NCBI RefSeq assembly: GCF_002237655.1
Contig: NZ_NOKT01000007.1
Coordinates: 62,001-126,000, forward strand
Source of the DNA: Streptomyces sp. XY006
GTDB taxonomy: Bacteria; Actinomycetota; Actinomycetes; Streptomycetales; Streptomycetaceae
Direction: 5' to 3'
Length of the DNA stretch: 64,000 nucleotides
Below, piece after piece: positions 9,071-16,713 of the stretch; position 1 is the stretch's first letter; every line of letters begins with the position of its first letter. The notes beneath the pieces are model-generated. The model was not told the DNA's origin, did not search any database, and worked only from the letters and a program-made list of their open reading frames with translations. The position numbers and the translations under genes are program-made.

Positions 9071-9244
9071 GTGACACCGGAGAAGACGAATCGCGATCAG
9101 CGCCCCAAGGAACGCGGCGAGCGCGCCGGCCGACGGGTCGACGAGCTCGGCAGCCTCGACGTGTGGGCCCGGTCGGCCCCGATCCGCCTCGCGGGCTACG
9201 AGGAAGACCTCGCGGAGCCCCACATCCTGCCCAGCGTCGACTGA
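9071..9244 (+). CDS. 57-residue peptide of unknown function
   Basis: A GTG start at 9071 is preceded at ideal distance (six bases) by AAGGAG. It opens a 57-codon frame ending in TGA at 9242. The peptide has a highly charged, Arg/Lys/Glu-rich first half (about 1-24) and a more ordered second half containing DELGSLDVWARSAPIRLAG and ending EPHILPSVD. There is no signal peptide, membrane segment or Cys. The two-part layout recalls a leader-core arrangement, but no modifying enzyme is next to it. It could equally be a small partner or regulatory protein. The GNAT gene begins 55 bp downstream on the same strand. Coding is supported by the ribosome site and strong third-position GC. Confidence 0.6.
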   Translation: MTPEKTNRDQRPKERGERAGRRVDELGSLDVWARSAPIRLAGYEEDLAEPHILPSVD

Positions 9245-9299
9245 ACCGGACGCGGACCCCTCAGCGACCACCGAGCATGGGCGTGCCACACTCGCACCC

Positions 9300-9782
9300 A
9301 TGCTGATCAGGCAAGCAACGGCCGACGACTGGCCTCGCATCTGGCCCTTCTGGCACCGCATCGTCGCCGCGGGCGAGACCTACGCCTGGGACCCGGGAAC
9401 CTCCGAGGAGGAGGCCCGGGTCCTCTGGATGAACCCCGCGAAGCGCGTCTACGTCGTCGAGGACGACCGCGGCTCGGTCGTCGCCTCCGCCTACCTCACC
9501 CCCAACTACGGCGGCCCGGCGGCCGCCATCGCCAACGCCGGCTTCATGGTCGACCCCGCCCGGGGCGGCCGGGGCTACGGCAGGGCTCTCGCCGAGCACC
9601 TGCTGAGCGAGGCCCACGCCGCCGGTTACCGGGGCATGGTGTTCAACGCCGTCGTCGAGACCAACCCCGCCGTGCAGCTGTGGACCTCTCTCGGGTTCAC
9701 GATCCTCGGCACCGTGCCCGAGGCGTTCGACCACCCCCGGCACGGCCGGGTGGGCCTGCACATCATGTACCGGGCCCTGTAG
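9300..9782 (+). CDS. GNAT-family N-acetyltransferase
   Basis: A 160-residue single-domain acetyltransferase of the GCN5 fold, transferring acetyl from acetyl-CoA to an amine on an unknown small molecule or protein. The acetyl-CoA pyrophosphate loop is clear (RGGRGYGRAL, residues ~95-104), as are the following NAVVETNPAVQLWTSLGF helix and strand. Length is typical. No ribosome site precedes ATG 9300, so it may be translated from a leaderless mRNA or coupled loosely to the small peptide gene upstream. Substrate unknown. Confidence 0.9.
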   Translation: MLIRQATADDWPRIWPFWHRIVAAGETYAWDPGTSEEEARVLWMNPAKRVYVVEDDRGSVVASAYLTPNYGGPAAAIANAGFMVDPARGGRGYGRALAEHLLSEAHAAGYRGMVFNAVVETNPAVQLWTSLGFTILGTVPEAFDHPRHGRVGLHIMYRAL

Positions 9783-9786
9783 AGCG

Positions 9787-9800
9787 GAGCGGAACCGCTC
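9787..9800. terminator. Short hairpin between convergent genes
   Basis: GAGCGG and CCGCTC flank AA just after the GNAT stop. The stem is short; only the position between converging genes supports a terminator role. Confidence 0.3.
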
Positions 9801-9853
9801 AAGAGAGCCGAACTGCCTCGGCAGGCATCACCGGGTGAGGTCCCGGACGGTCG

Positions 9854-10273
9854 TCAGGGACGGGCGTAGGGCCGGGTCATGATCTCCATGTTGTGGCCGT
9901 CCGGGTCGTCGAAGTAGGCGCCGCGACCGCCGAAGAGGTCGTTGACCCGCCCGGGCTCGGTGTGGCGCGGATCGGCGTAGTACGTCACGCCGAGCGCCTC
10001 CAGGCGGGCGATCATCGCGTCGAACTGCTCGTCCGGCACGAGGAAGGCGTAGTGCTGGGGCTGGATAGGCTCGTCGCGCTTCTCGTAGTAGTCGAGGGTC
10101 ACGCCGTTGCCCAGGTCGACCGGGAGGAACGGGCCGAAGGGGGCGGCGACCTTCAGGCCCAGCACCGTCGCCAGGAACTCGGCCGACAACTGACGGTCGG
10201 AGGCGTAGACGACGGTGTGGTCGAGGCGGGCGACGGCCGTCGGCAGGTCGGGGGTGTGTTCTGCGAGGGACAT
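9854..10273 (-). CDS. VOC-superfamily (glyoxalase/bleomycin-resistance fold) protein
   Basis: A 139-residue metal-site beta-alpha-beta-beta-beta protein. The opening RLDHTVVYASDRQLSAEFLATVLGL and the closing AYFDDPDGHNMEIMTRPYA are the two hallmark ends of VOC repeats, with a possible first metal ligand at the His of RLDHTV and a C-terminal Glu in NMEIM. Candidate activities are dioxygenase, isomerase or drug binding; nothing in the neighbourhood decides. Start at ATG 10273, about ten bases after a GGAG. It converges with the GNAT gene. Confidence 0.85.
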   Translation of the reverse strand: MSLAEHTPDLPTAVARLDHTVVYASDRQLSAEFLATVLGLKVAAPFGPFLPVDLGNGVTLDYYEKRDEPIQPQHYAFLVPDEQFDAMIARLEALGVTYYADPRHTEPGRVNDLFGGRGAYFDDPDGHNMEIMTRPYARP

Positions 10274-10477
10274 GAGGGATGTGTCTCCGGTTCACTGGTG
10301 GTCAGGACGCGCCAGAAGAGGCGCGGGACGGGGGAACGCGAAGACGGAAGGCGGGGCTCGCGCCCGCTCCGGCTCTCGGCCGGGGCCGGGCGGGGTCACC
10401 CCCGCCGCCCTCATACCGAGGCCGGGCGCCTCACTCGTGCATGGCCTACGGCCGACCCGGCAGTCACGCGGCCGACC

Positions 10478-11821
10478 CTAGCCGACGGGCGCCGTGCGCC
10501 GCCATGGATTTCCGGCCTCCAACTGCCCCGCCACGGCCAGGAGCAGGTCCTCCGTGCCGGGGCGTCCCACCAGCTGCACGGCGCAGGGGGCGCCGGAGGG
10601 CAGGGTGCCGCAGGGGACGGCCATGGCGGGCCAGCCGGTGAGGTTCCATGGGGGCGTCAGCGGCGAGTAGTTGGTGTTGACCAGCAGGTTGCTCAGCCAG
10701 CCCCGCTCGTGCCAGGGCCCGGCCTTCGGGGAGCGGCGGGCGAGGGCGGGGGTGAGCAGCACGTCGTACTCGGCGAAGAACGGCTCCAGCCGGTGGCGCA
10801 GCTGCTCCCGGGCCGTCCCCGCGCCGGCCGCGCTCACGAAGGGCCGGCCGAGGCGCGCGTGCACGCGGGTGCGTCGCGTGAGCAGTCGCGGGTCGAGGGG
10901 CCGGGCGTCGGCCGCGGTGCCCGCCGTCCAGTGCATGAGGGAGGTGGCCGCGAGGGAGAGCGGGTAGGGCGGATCGGCGCGCCGGACCTGGTGGCCCGCC
11001 CGCATGAGCAGCCCCGCCGCGTCCCGCGTGGCGGCCGCGTACGGGCGGCCGATGGTGACGCCGGCCAGCGGACTGCGCAGGGACAGCGCGACCTTGAGGG
11101 CGCCGGGGGCGGACGGGGGCGCGGGCTCGGTGCCGGCGAGGACCGCGAGCATCAGGCGGGCGTCCTCGACGGTCGTGGCGAGCGGCCCGTTCTCCGACAT
11201 GCCGAACCAGTCGCTGTCCCCGGCCCCGGTCGGCACCACCCCGCGGCCCGGCTTGATCGTGACCAGGCCGCAGTTGGCCGCCGGTATGCGCAGGGAGCCC
11301 ATACCGTCGTTGCCGAGGGCGATCGGCACCATGCCGGCCGCGACGGCGGTGGCGCTGCCGCCGGAGGAACCGCCCGCCGAACGGGCCGGGTCCCACGGGT
11401 TGCGGGCGGTGCCCAGCACGCCGTCGGTCGTGCCGAAGACGCACAGTTCGGGCACGTTCGTCAGGCCCACGACGACGGCGCCCGCGGCCCGCAGCCGGGC
11501 CACCGTCACATGGTCCCGCGCGGCCGGTGTGTCGGGTGTGGCGGCCGAGCCGACGCGGCGGGACTCGCCGCGCACGGCGAGGTTGTCCTTGACGGCCACG
11601 GGCACCCCGGCCAGGGGCAGTTCGGCCAGGTCGCCGCGCGCGGCCACCTCGTCGGCCTCGGCCAGGGCCCGCTCGGCCCGCACCAGCCGGAACGCGCCCA
11701 GCCGGCCGTCGAGCCGCCGGATCCGTTCGAGGTGCTCGGCGACCACCTCCCGGGGCGTGACCCGCTTCTCGCGGACGGCGGCGGATATCTCGGCGGCGGT
11801 GCGGCCGGCCCAGCTGGTCAC
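10478..11821 (-). CDS. Amidase-signature family amidohydrolase
   Basis: A 447-residue cytosolic amidase that hydrolyses an amide to acid and ammonia. The Ser-cisSer-Lys triad can be placed: K78 in VAVKDN, the Gly/Ser-rich loop GGSSGGS (S152/S153) and the nucleophile S176 in GNDGMGSLRIP. Length fits the family. The GTG at 11821 is chosen over a longer frame beginning at 11935 because GAGGAG lies six bases upstream and the homologous sequence (WAGRTAAEISAAV) starts directly after it. Substrate unknown; members include indole-acetamide, nicotinamide and general amidases. The gene stands alone, 204 bp from the VOC gene that follows it on the same strand. Confidence 0.88.
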   Translation of the reverse strand: MTSWAGRTAAEISAAVREKRVTPREVVAEHLERIRRLDGRLGAFRLVRAERALAEADEVAARGDLAELPLAGVPVAVKDNLAVRGESRRVGSAATPDTPAARDHVTVARLRAAGAVVVGLTNVPELCVFGTTDGVLGTARNPWDPARSAGGSSGGSATAVAAGMVPIALGNDGMGSLRIPAANCGLVTIKPGRGVVPTGAGDSDWFGMSENGPLATTVEDARLMLAVLAGTEPAPPSAPGALKVALSLRSPLAGVTIGRPYAAATRDAAGLLMRAGHQVRRADPPYPLSLAATSLMHWTAGTAADARPLDPRLLTRRTRVHARLGRPFVSAAGAGTAREQLRHRLEPFFAEYDVLLTPALARRSPKAGPWHERGWLSNLLVNTNYSPLTPPWNLTGWPAMAVPCGTLPSGAPCAVQLVGRPGTEDLLLAVAGQLEAGNPWRRTAPVG

Positions 11822-11976
11822 AGAGGCTCCTCGGGAGAACGGGGGAGACGGGCTACCGGTCAGTACGTCAGGGAGAACTGTGCACCGGCCGGGGGCGCAC
11901 GTCGAGATCGCCAGCCGTTCCGCACGCCGGCGCACGCGGTCAGGGATGCCTTGGGAGGGGGCCCGCGGTGCTCGGC

Positions 11977-12064
11977 GCGAGGCCTGTGATGACCGGGGGC
12001 GAGGCCTGTGATGACCGGCGGCGAGGCCTGCGGGGACCGGGGGCGGGGCCCGCAGGGCCCCGGC
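11977..12064. repeat. 22-bp tandem repeat, four units
   Basis: Units start at 11977, 11999, 12021 and 12043. The first three share GCGAGGCCTG followed by TGATGACCGG or CGGGGACCGG; the fourth is degenerate and GC-richer. The array lies between the end of the hydrolase gene and the start of the amidase gene, so it may act as a terminator or simply be a slippage repeat. Confidence 0.85.
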
Positions 12065-12079
12065 GCGGGGGCTGCGGGC

Positions 12080-13111
12080 TCAGCGCAGATGGCGCTCGAA
12101 GAAGGCCTCGGTGACGTCCATTTCGGCCGCCCACCGCGGCCCGAAGGTGTGGCCCTCACCGGCGACGGCCCGCAACTCGACGTCCTTGCCCGCCTTCTGG
12201 AACGTCCGGGCGGCCTCCCGTGACCAGGCCAGGGGACAGGTGTCGTCGGCGGTGCCGTGCTGGATCAGCAGGGGCTCGGTCAGGCGGTCGGCGTAGGTGA
12301 GGGGCGAGACGCCACGCCAGAACTCCGGGTCCTCCTCGGGCGTGCCGTGCTTCTCCTCGATCTCCGTCACGATCGGGTCGCCGTCGGGCCGCTGGAAGTG
12401 GTCGATGTTCTCCTGCGGGCGGGCACTCACCGGCGCGTAGGCGACGGCCGCGTCGAACAGACCGGGCGCCACGACCAGCGTGTTGTACACGACCCCGCCT
12501 CCCATGGACCGGCCGAACAGGCCGATCCGGTCGCCGTCGATCTCCGGCCGCCCGGAGTCGCGCAGGGCCAGGGCGGCGCCGATGACGTCCTCGGTGTAGC
12601 CGAGGCGCAGGTTCACGTCGTTGTCGGGATCGTCGTCGGAACGGGCGTGGTTGCGGTAGTCGGTGTGCAGGACGACGTAACCGCTGCGGGCCAGGCGGTC
12701 CTGCTCGCGCGGCATGCCCTGGCCGCTGAAGTAGACGTCCGGGTCGATGTAGCCGTGCGCCAGCACCAGGGCGGGGAACGGGCCCTTGCCCACGGGGATG
12801 TTCATGATCCCCGAGACGGTCAGGCCGTTCGCCTCGTACGTGACGGCGTAGCGGGTGTAGGCGGAGGTGCGGTCGAGCACGTCGCCCAGGCGCAGGCCGG
12901 AGCCCGTGTGCTCGCGCCGCATCAGGGCCGGGAGGGAGACGGGGTCGACCGGGGCGGGGGAGGGGGAACTGCTGCGCGGGCTCGGTGCCTCGGCCGCCCT
13001 CGTCGTCGCCGGGCCGGTCTCGGGCGTGCTGCCGCCGTCGCCGCCGGTGCAGGCGGTGGCGACCGCCAGCAGCAGTCCGGCGGCGGCACAGGCCGTGCCC
13101 CGTAGACGCAT
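12080..13111 (-). CDS. Lipoprotein alpha/beta hydrolase (esterase/peptidase type)
   Basis: A 343-residue exported hydrolase. A lipoprotein-type signal ends at C21 (AVATAC) and is followed by a Ser/Pro-rich linker (about 25-60), typical of surface lipoproteins. The catalytic domain shows the oxyanion strand LVLAHGYID, the nucleophile elbow GRSMGGG, the Asp loop in HGTADDTCP and the His in GEGHTFG, so the Ser-Asp-His triad is complete. The closest families are dienelactone-hydrolase/prolyl-oligopeptidase-like esterases. Start at ATG 13111 is set by the signal peptide; the ribosome site (GGGGGG) is poor. It lies 122 bp downstream of the LacI gene on the same strand, but no functional link to it is evident. 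Confidence 0.85.
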   Translation of the reverse strand: MRLRGTACAAAGLLLAVATACTGGDGGSTPETGPATTRAAEAPSPRSSSPSPAPVDPVSLPALMRREHTGSGLRLGDVLDRTSAYTRYAVTYEANGLTVSGIMNIPVGKGPFPALVLAHGYIDPDVYFSGQGMPREQDRLARSGYVVLHTDYRNHARSDDDPDNDVNLRLGYTEDVIGAALALRDSGRPEIDGDRIGLFGRSMGGGVVYNTLVVAPGLFDAAVAYAPVSARPQENIDHFQRPDGDPIVTEIEEKHGTPEEDPEFWRGVSPLTYADRLTEPLLIQHGTADDTCPLAWSREAARTFQKAGKDVELRAVAGEGHTFGPRWAAEMDVTEAFFERHLR

Positions 13112-13233
13112 ACCCCCCCATTGTGACTCCGCCGGGTCCCACCGGGCAGGGCTCGTCCGGGCACCCGCACAGGTCCGGCCGGCCCGGCGCCGAGCCAGAC
13201 GGAAGACGGACACCCAGTGGGACCTGCCCCGCC

Positions 13234-14283
13234 CTAGGACCTGCCCCGCACCGGCCCCGTGCTGTCCCTCTCGATCAGCGCCGGCACCGGCACCCGCACC
13301 GTGCGCGCCGGGCCGCCGTCCAGCAGGGCGGTCAGTTCCCGGGCGGCCGTGCGGCCGAACTCGACGCTGTCCCGGGAGAGCGCGGACAGCCACGGCTTGA
13401 CCAGGCGGCACAGGGCGGAATCCTCCCAGGCCACCACCGACACGTCGGCCGGCACCGAGAAGCCCAGCTCCGCCGCCGCGGCCACCCCGGCGACGGCCAT
13501 CACGTCGTTGTCGTAGATCAGGGCCGTCGGGGCGCCGGGCCCGTCCAGCACCCGGCGGGTGACGGCCGCGCCCGCCGCGTCCGAGTAGTCGGTCGGCACC
13601 GACTGCACCTCGGACAGGCCCCGCCGCTCCGCCTCCGCGCGCAGGGTGCGGATCCGGCGCTCGGTGTGGGCCAGCCCGGGCAGCCCGGCGATGTGCGCGA
13701 TCCGGCGGTGGCCGAGCGTGTACAGCCCGTCCACCAGGGCCGCCATCGCGCCCGCGTCGTCCGCCCACACCGTCGACAGCCGGGGGTGCCGTCCGTCCGG
13801 GGCGCCTCCGATCACCACGGCGGGCAGCCCCAGTTCGTCCAGGAGGCCGGGCCGGGGGTCGTCGGTGCGCGGGTCGACCACCAGCACGCCGTCCACCCGG
13901 TGTTCGGCCCACCACCGCCGGTACACCGCGCACTCGTCGTCGATGTCCTCGGCGATCTGGAACAGCAGGCCGAGGTGCCGCTCGGCCAGCACCTCCTGGA
14001 TGCCGGAGACGAGTTGCAGGAAGAACGAGTCCACGCCCAGCGTCCCCGCCGGGCGGGCCAGCACGAAGCCGACCGTCGCCGCGCCCTCCCCGGACAGGGC
14101 GCGCGCGGCCGTACTGGGCCGCCAGCCCAGTTGCTCGGCGACCCGGCGCACCCGGTCCCGGGTGACCTCGGAGACCCCGGGCCGGCCGTTGAGCGCGAAC
14201 GACACCGCGCTCTCGGAGACACCGGCCCGCCGGGCGATGTCCTTCATCGTCGGCCGCCGCGCCGGCGAACGCTTTTCCGGCAC
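13234..14283 (-). CDS. LacI-family transcriptional regulator of the glycan operon
   Basis: A 349-residue repressor. The N-terminal helix-turn-helix and hinge helix are clear (TMKDIARRAGVSESAVSFALNGRPGVSEVTRDRV, residues ~12-46), followed by a periplasmic-binding-protein-like sugar-sensing domain to the end. GTG 14283 is chosen because GGAGG sits about six bases upstream; a longer frame runs through the operator region and is rejected. It is divergent from the sugar ABC/GH operon. Two operator-like palindromes lie 30-71 bp upstream of its own start, so it very likely represses both itself and the operon and is released by an imported oligosaccharide. Confidence 0.93.
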   Translation of the reverse strand: MPEKRSPARRPTMKDIARRAGVSESAVSFALNGRPGVSEVTRDRVRRVAEQLGWRPSTAARALSGEGAATVGFVLARPAGTLGVDSFFLQLVSGIQEVLAERHLGLLFQIAEDIDDECAVYRRWWAEHRVDGVLVVDPRTDDPRPGLLDELGLPAVVIGGAPDGRHPRLSTVWADDAGAMAALVDGLYTLGHRRIAHIAGLPGLAHTERRIRTLRAEAERRGLSEVQSVPTDYSDAAGAAVTRRVLDGPGAPTALIYDNDVMAVAGVAAAAELGFSVPADVSVVAWEDSALCRLVKPWLSALSRDSVEFGRTAARELTALLDGGPARTVRVPVPALIERDSTGPVRGRS

Positions 14284-14312
14284 GCCTGCCCTCCCCGTCG
14301 TCAGTCGATGCA

Positions 14313-14354
14313 CACTAATGCGCTTGAGTGACCCGACTCTAAAGCGCATTAGTG
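14313..14354. promoter_or_regulatory. Pair of LacI-type operators in the divergent promoter region
   Basis: CACTAATGCGCTT (14313-14325) and its exact reverse complement AAGCGCATTAGTG (14342-14354) flank 16 bp. Each is also part of an imperfect palindrome centred on GCGC: CACTnAnGCGCnTnAGTG at 14313-14330, and CTAAAGCGCATTAG at 14339-14352. A central CpG dyad is the hallmark of LacI-family sites. Confidence 0.75.
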
Positions 14355-14403
14355 ATCGGGTGCAAGAAGATGGAGCAAACCAATCTGACCTGCGGTGATG
14401 TGC

Positions 14404-14420
14404 AGCTAAAGACTTTAGCT
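14404..14420. promoter_or_regulatory. Perfect 17-bp palindrome before the sugar ABC operon
   Basis: AGCTAAAG and CTTTAGCT pair across a single A. The half-site CTAAAG is shared with the LacI operators at 14.3 kb but the spacing is one base shorter. A TTGACT that could serve as a -35 box follows at 14433-14438, so the palindrome sits where it could control the operon promoter. Confidence 0.6.
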
Positions 14421-14523
14421 GAGCGGAATCCATTGACTTTCACGAAGAGAACGATGCAAGGTCTGGCCCGGCGTCATTCCCGCCGCCCTCCCGCCCCCCC
14501 CGTTTCCCAAGGAGCCGGTCACC

Positions 14524-15813
14524 GTGCGCATCTCCCGCAGAGCCTTCGCCGCCGCTGCCGTCGCTGTCCTTCTGCCCCTCAGTGCCTGTGGTTCCGGGGG
14601 CGAGCAAGGTGGCTCCGGTGACGCCTCCGGCAAGGTCGAAGGCGACATCACGTTCCAGACCTGGAACCTGCGCGCCAACTTCAAGCCGTACTTCGAGGGC
14701 CTGATCGCCGAGTTCGAGAAGAAGTACCCGGGCACCGACGTGAAGTGGGTCGACCAGCCCGCCGAGGGCTACGCCGACAAGATCAGCGCCGACGCCGCCG
14801 GCGGCACCCTGCCCGACGTCGTCAACGTCTCCCCGGACCTGGTCGCCCCGCTCGCCAAGGCCGGTCTCGCCCTGGACCTGGACAAGGCCGCCCCGCAGTA
14901 CCGCAAGGAGTACCTGCCCGGCGCCTGGGACGGCCACCGGATACCGGGCATGACCGGCACCTACGCCTTCCCCTGGTACCTCAACACCGGCCCTCTCTTC
15001 TACAACAAGACGCTGTTCCGGCAGGCCGGGCTCGACCCGGAGAAGCCCCCGAGGACGTACGGCGAACTCTTCTCGGCGGCCCTGCAGCTCGCGGAGAAGA
15101 GCGACGGCAAGGTCGCCACCCTCGCCAACGTGCCCACCATCGAGGACTTCGGGCGCTACGGCGTCCCGCTGATGAACAAGGAGGGCACCGCCTTCACCTT
15201 CGACGACGCCAAGGGCGTCGAACTCCTCACCGAGTACAAGAAGCTGTACGACGCGAAGGCCCTGGACCCGCAGGCGCTCACCGCCACCCCCGAGTCCTCC
15301 GGCAAGAAGTTCCTCACCGGGGCCGTCGCCATGAACCCCGGCAGCGCCCTCGACCTAGGCAACTTCAAGAAGCAGGCGCCGAGCCTGTACAAGAACATCG
15401 GCATCACCGACCAGATCACCAGCACCGGCCACGTCAACATGTACGTGATGGGCGTGATGGTGAACTCCCAGTCGAAGCGCAAGCCCGCCGCGGTCGCCTT
15501 CGCGCACTTCGTCACGGACGCGGCGCACCAGATGTCCTTCGCCAAGAAGGTCGCCATCTTCCCCAGCACCGCCGGCTCCCTCGACGACCCGTACTTCACC
15601 AAGGAGGACGGCACCGACGAGACCCGGGTCCGGGTCGCCGCCGCCAAGTCCCTGAAGACGGCCGTCAATTACACGCCGGTGCTGTTCAGCGAGCAGATGA
15701 AGATCGCGCTGCGCAACGAGGTCGCCAAGGCGCTGCAGGGCAAGCAGAGCCCGAAGGAAGCTCTCGACAACGCTGTCAAGGAGTGCGACCGGCTTCTGAA
15801 GCAGCAGGGCTGA
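14524..15813 (+). CDS. Sugar ABC transporter substrate-binding lipoprotein
   Basis: A 429-residue extracellular solute-binding protein of the type used for oligosaccharides. The signal peptide ends in the lipobox LSAC (C22), then a Gly/Ser linker leads into the two-lobed binding domain (GDITFQTWNL, GGTLPDVVNVSP, FPWYLNTGPLFYNK). GTG 14524 has AAGGAG nine bases upstream. It is the first gene of the operon; two permeases follow within a few bases. Context with a mannosidase, an endoglycosidase and an alpha-mannosidase suggests it binds N-glycan fragments. No ATPase gene is in the operon, so a shared ATPase of the MsiK kind is presumably used. Confidence 0.93.
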   Translation: MRISRRAFAAAAVAVLLPLSACGSGGEQGGSGDASGKVEGDITFQTWNLRANFKPYFEGLIAEFEKKYPGTDVKWVDQPAEGYADKISADAAGGTLPDVVNVSPDLVAPLAKAGLALDLDKAAPQYRKEYLPGAWDGHRIPGMTGTYAFPWYLNTGPLFYNKTLFRQAGLDPEKPPRTYGELFSAALQLAEKSDGKVATLANVPTIEDFGRYGVPLMNKEGTAFTFDDAKGVELLTEYKKLYDAKALDPQALTATPESSGKKFLTGAVAMNPGSALDLGNFKKQAPSLYKNIGITDQITSTGHVNMYVMGVMVNSQSKRKPAAVAFAHFVTDAAHQMSFAKKVAIFPSTAGSLDDPYFTKEDGTDETRVRVAAAKSLKTAVNYTPVLFSEQMKIALRNEVAKALQGKQSPKEALDNAVKECDRLLKQQG

Positions 15814-15819
15814 CGCACC

Positions 15820-16713
15820 ATGGCTCTCTCCGGCACCTCCCGGGTGCGGCGCCAACTGCCGACCAGCCCCTGGCTGTTCGCCGCCCCCGGCCTGCTCGTC
15901 ATCAGCGCGTTCGTGCTGTACCCGTTCGTCTCCACGGTGGTGAACTCCTTCACCGACCGCCGCACCCTGATCCCCGGGCGGTTCGTGGGGCTCGCCAACT
16001 TCCGCGAGCTGCTGCACGACGACATGTTCTGGACCGGCCTGCGCAACAGCACGCTCTACGTCCTCGGAGTCGTCCCGCTCCTCGTCGTCCTGCCGCTGCT
16101 GCTCGCCCTGCTGGTGCAGAAGAACATCCCCGGCATCGCCTTCTTCCGGTCCGCCTTCTACACCCCGGTCGTCGCCTCGATCGTCGTGGTCGGACTGATC
16201 TGGGTGTGGCTGCTCGACGAGCGCGGGCTGGTCAACTCCCTGCTGGAGACGGTCGGGGTGGGCCGCGTCGGCTTCCTCAGCGACCAATGGCTGCTCCTGC
16301 TCAGCGCCATGGCCGTGACGGTGTGGAAGGGCCTCGGCTACTACATGATCATCTATCTCGCGGCGCTCGGGAACGTGCCGCGCGAACTGCACGAGGCCGC
16401 CGCCGTCGACGGAGCGGGCGCGGTGCGCCGCTTCCTCACCGTCACCGTGCCCGCCGTCCGCTCCACCATGGTCCTGGTCGGCGCGCTCTCCTCGGTCGCC
16501 GCGTTCAAGGTGTTCTCCGAGGTGTACCTGCTGGCGGGCCCGAGCGGCGGACCGGCCGGCGAGGACACCACCCTGGTCATGCTCGTGCAGCGCACGGGCA
16601 CCGGCCTGAGCGGCCGCGTCGGCTACGCCTCCGCCCTCTCCGTCGTCGTCTTCGTCGTCACCGTCGCCCTGATGCTGCTCGTGCTGCGCGCGGACCGGAA
16701 GGAGGACGCGTGA
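15820..16713 (+). CDS. Sugar ABC transporter permease (MalF type)
   Basis: A 297-residue inner-membrane permease with about six hydrophobic helices, the first starting near residue 18 (SPWLFAAPGLLVISAFVLYPFV). The cytoplasmic EAA loop that docks the ATPase reads HEAAAVDGAGAVRRF. ATG 15820 lies six bases after the binding-protein stop, so translation is probably coupled; the ribosome site is weak. The stop overlaps the next permease start by four bases (GTGA). Confidence 0.93.
   Translation: MALSGTSRVRRQLPTSPWLFAAPGLLVISAFVLYPFVSTVVNSFTDRRTLIPGRFVGLANFRELLHDDMFWTGLRNSTLYVLGVVPLLVVLPLLLALLVQKNIPGIAFFRSAFYTPVVASIVVVGLIWVWLLDERGLVNSLLETVGVGRVGFLSDQWLLLLSAMAVTVWKGLGYYMIIYLAALGNVPRELHEAAAVDGAGAVRRFLTVTVPAVRSTMVLVGALSSVAAFKVFSEVYLLAGPSGGPAGEDTTLVMLVQRTGTGLSGRVGYASALSVVVFVVTVALMLLVLRADRKEDA

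Noticed and set aside
9893-11989. 698-codon plus-strand frame over the VOC and amidase genes
   Set aside because: Spans two genes in antisense, with repetitive Gly/Arg content.
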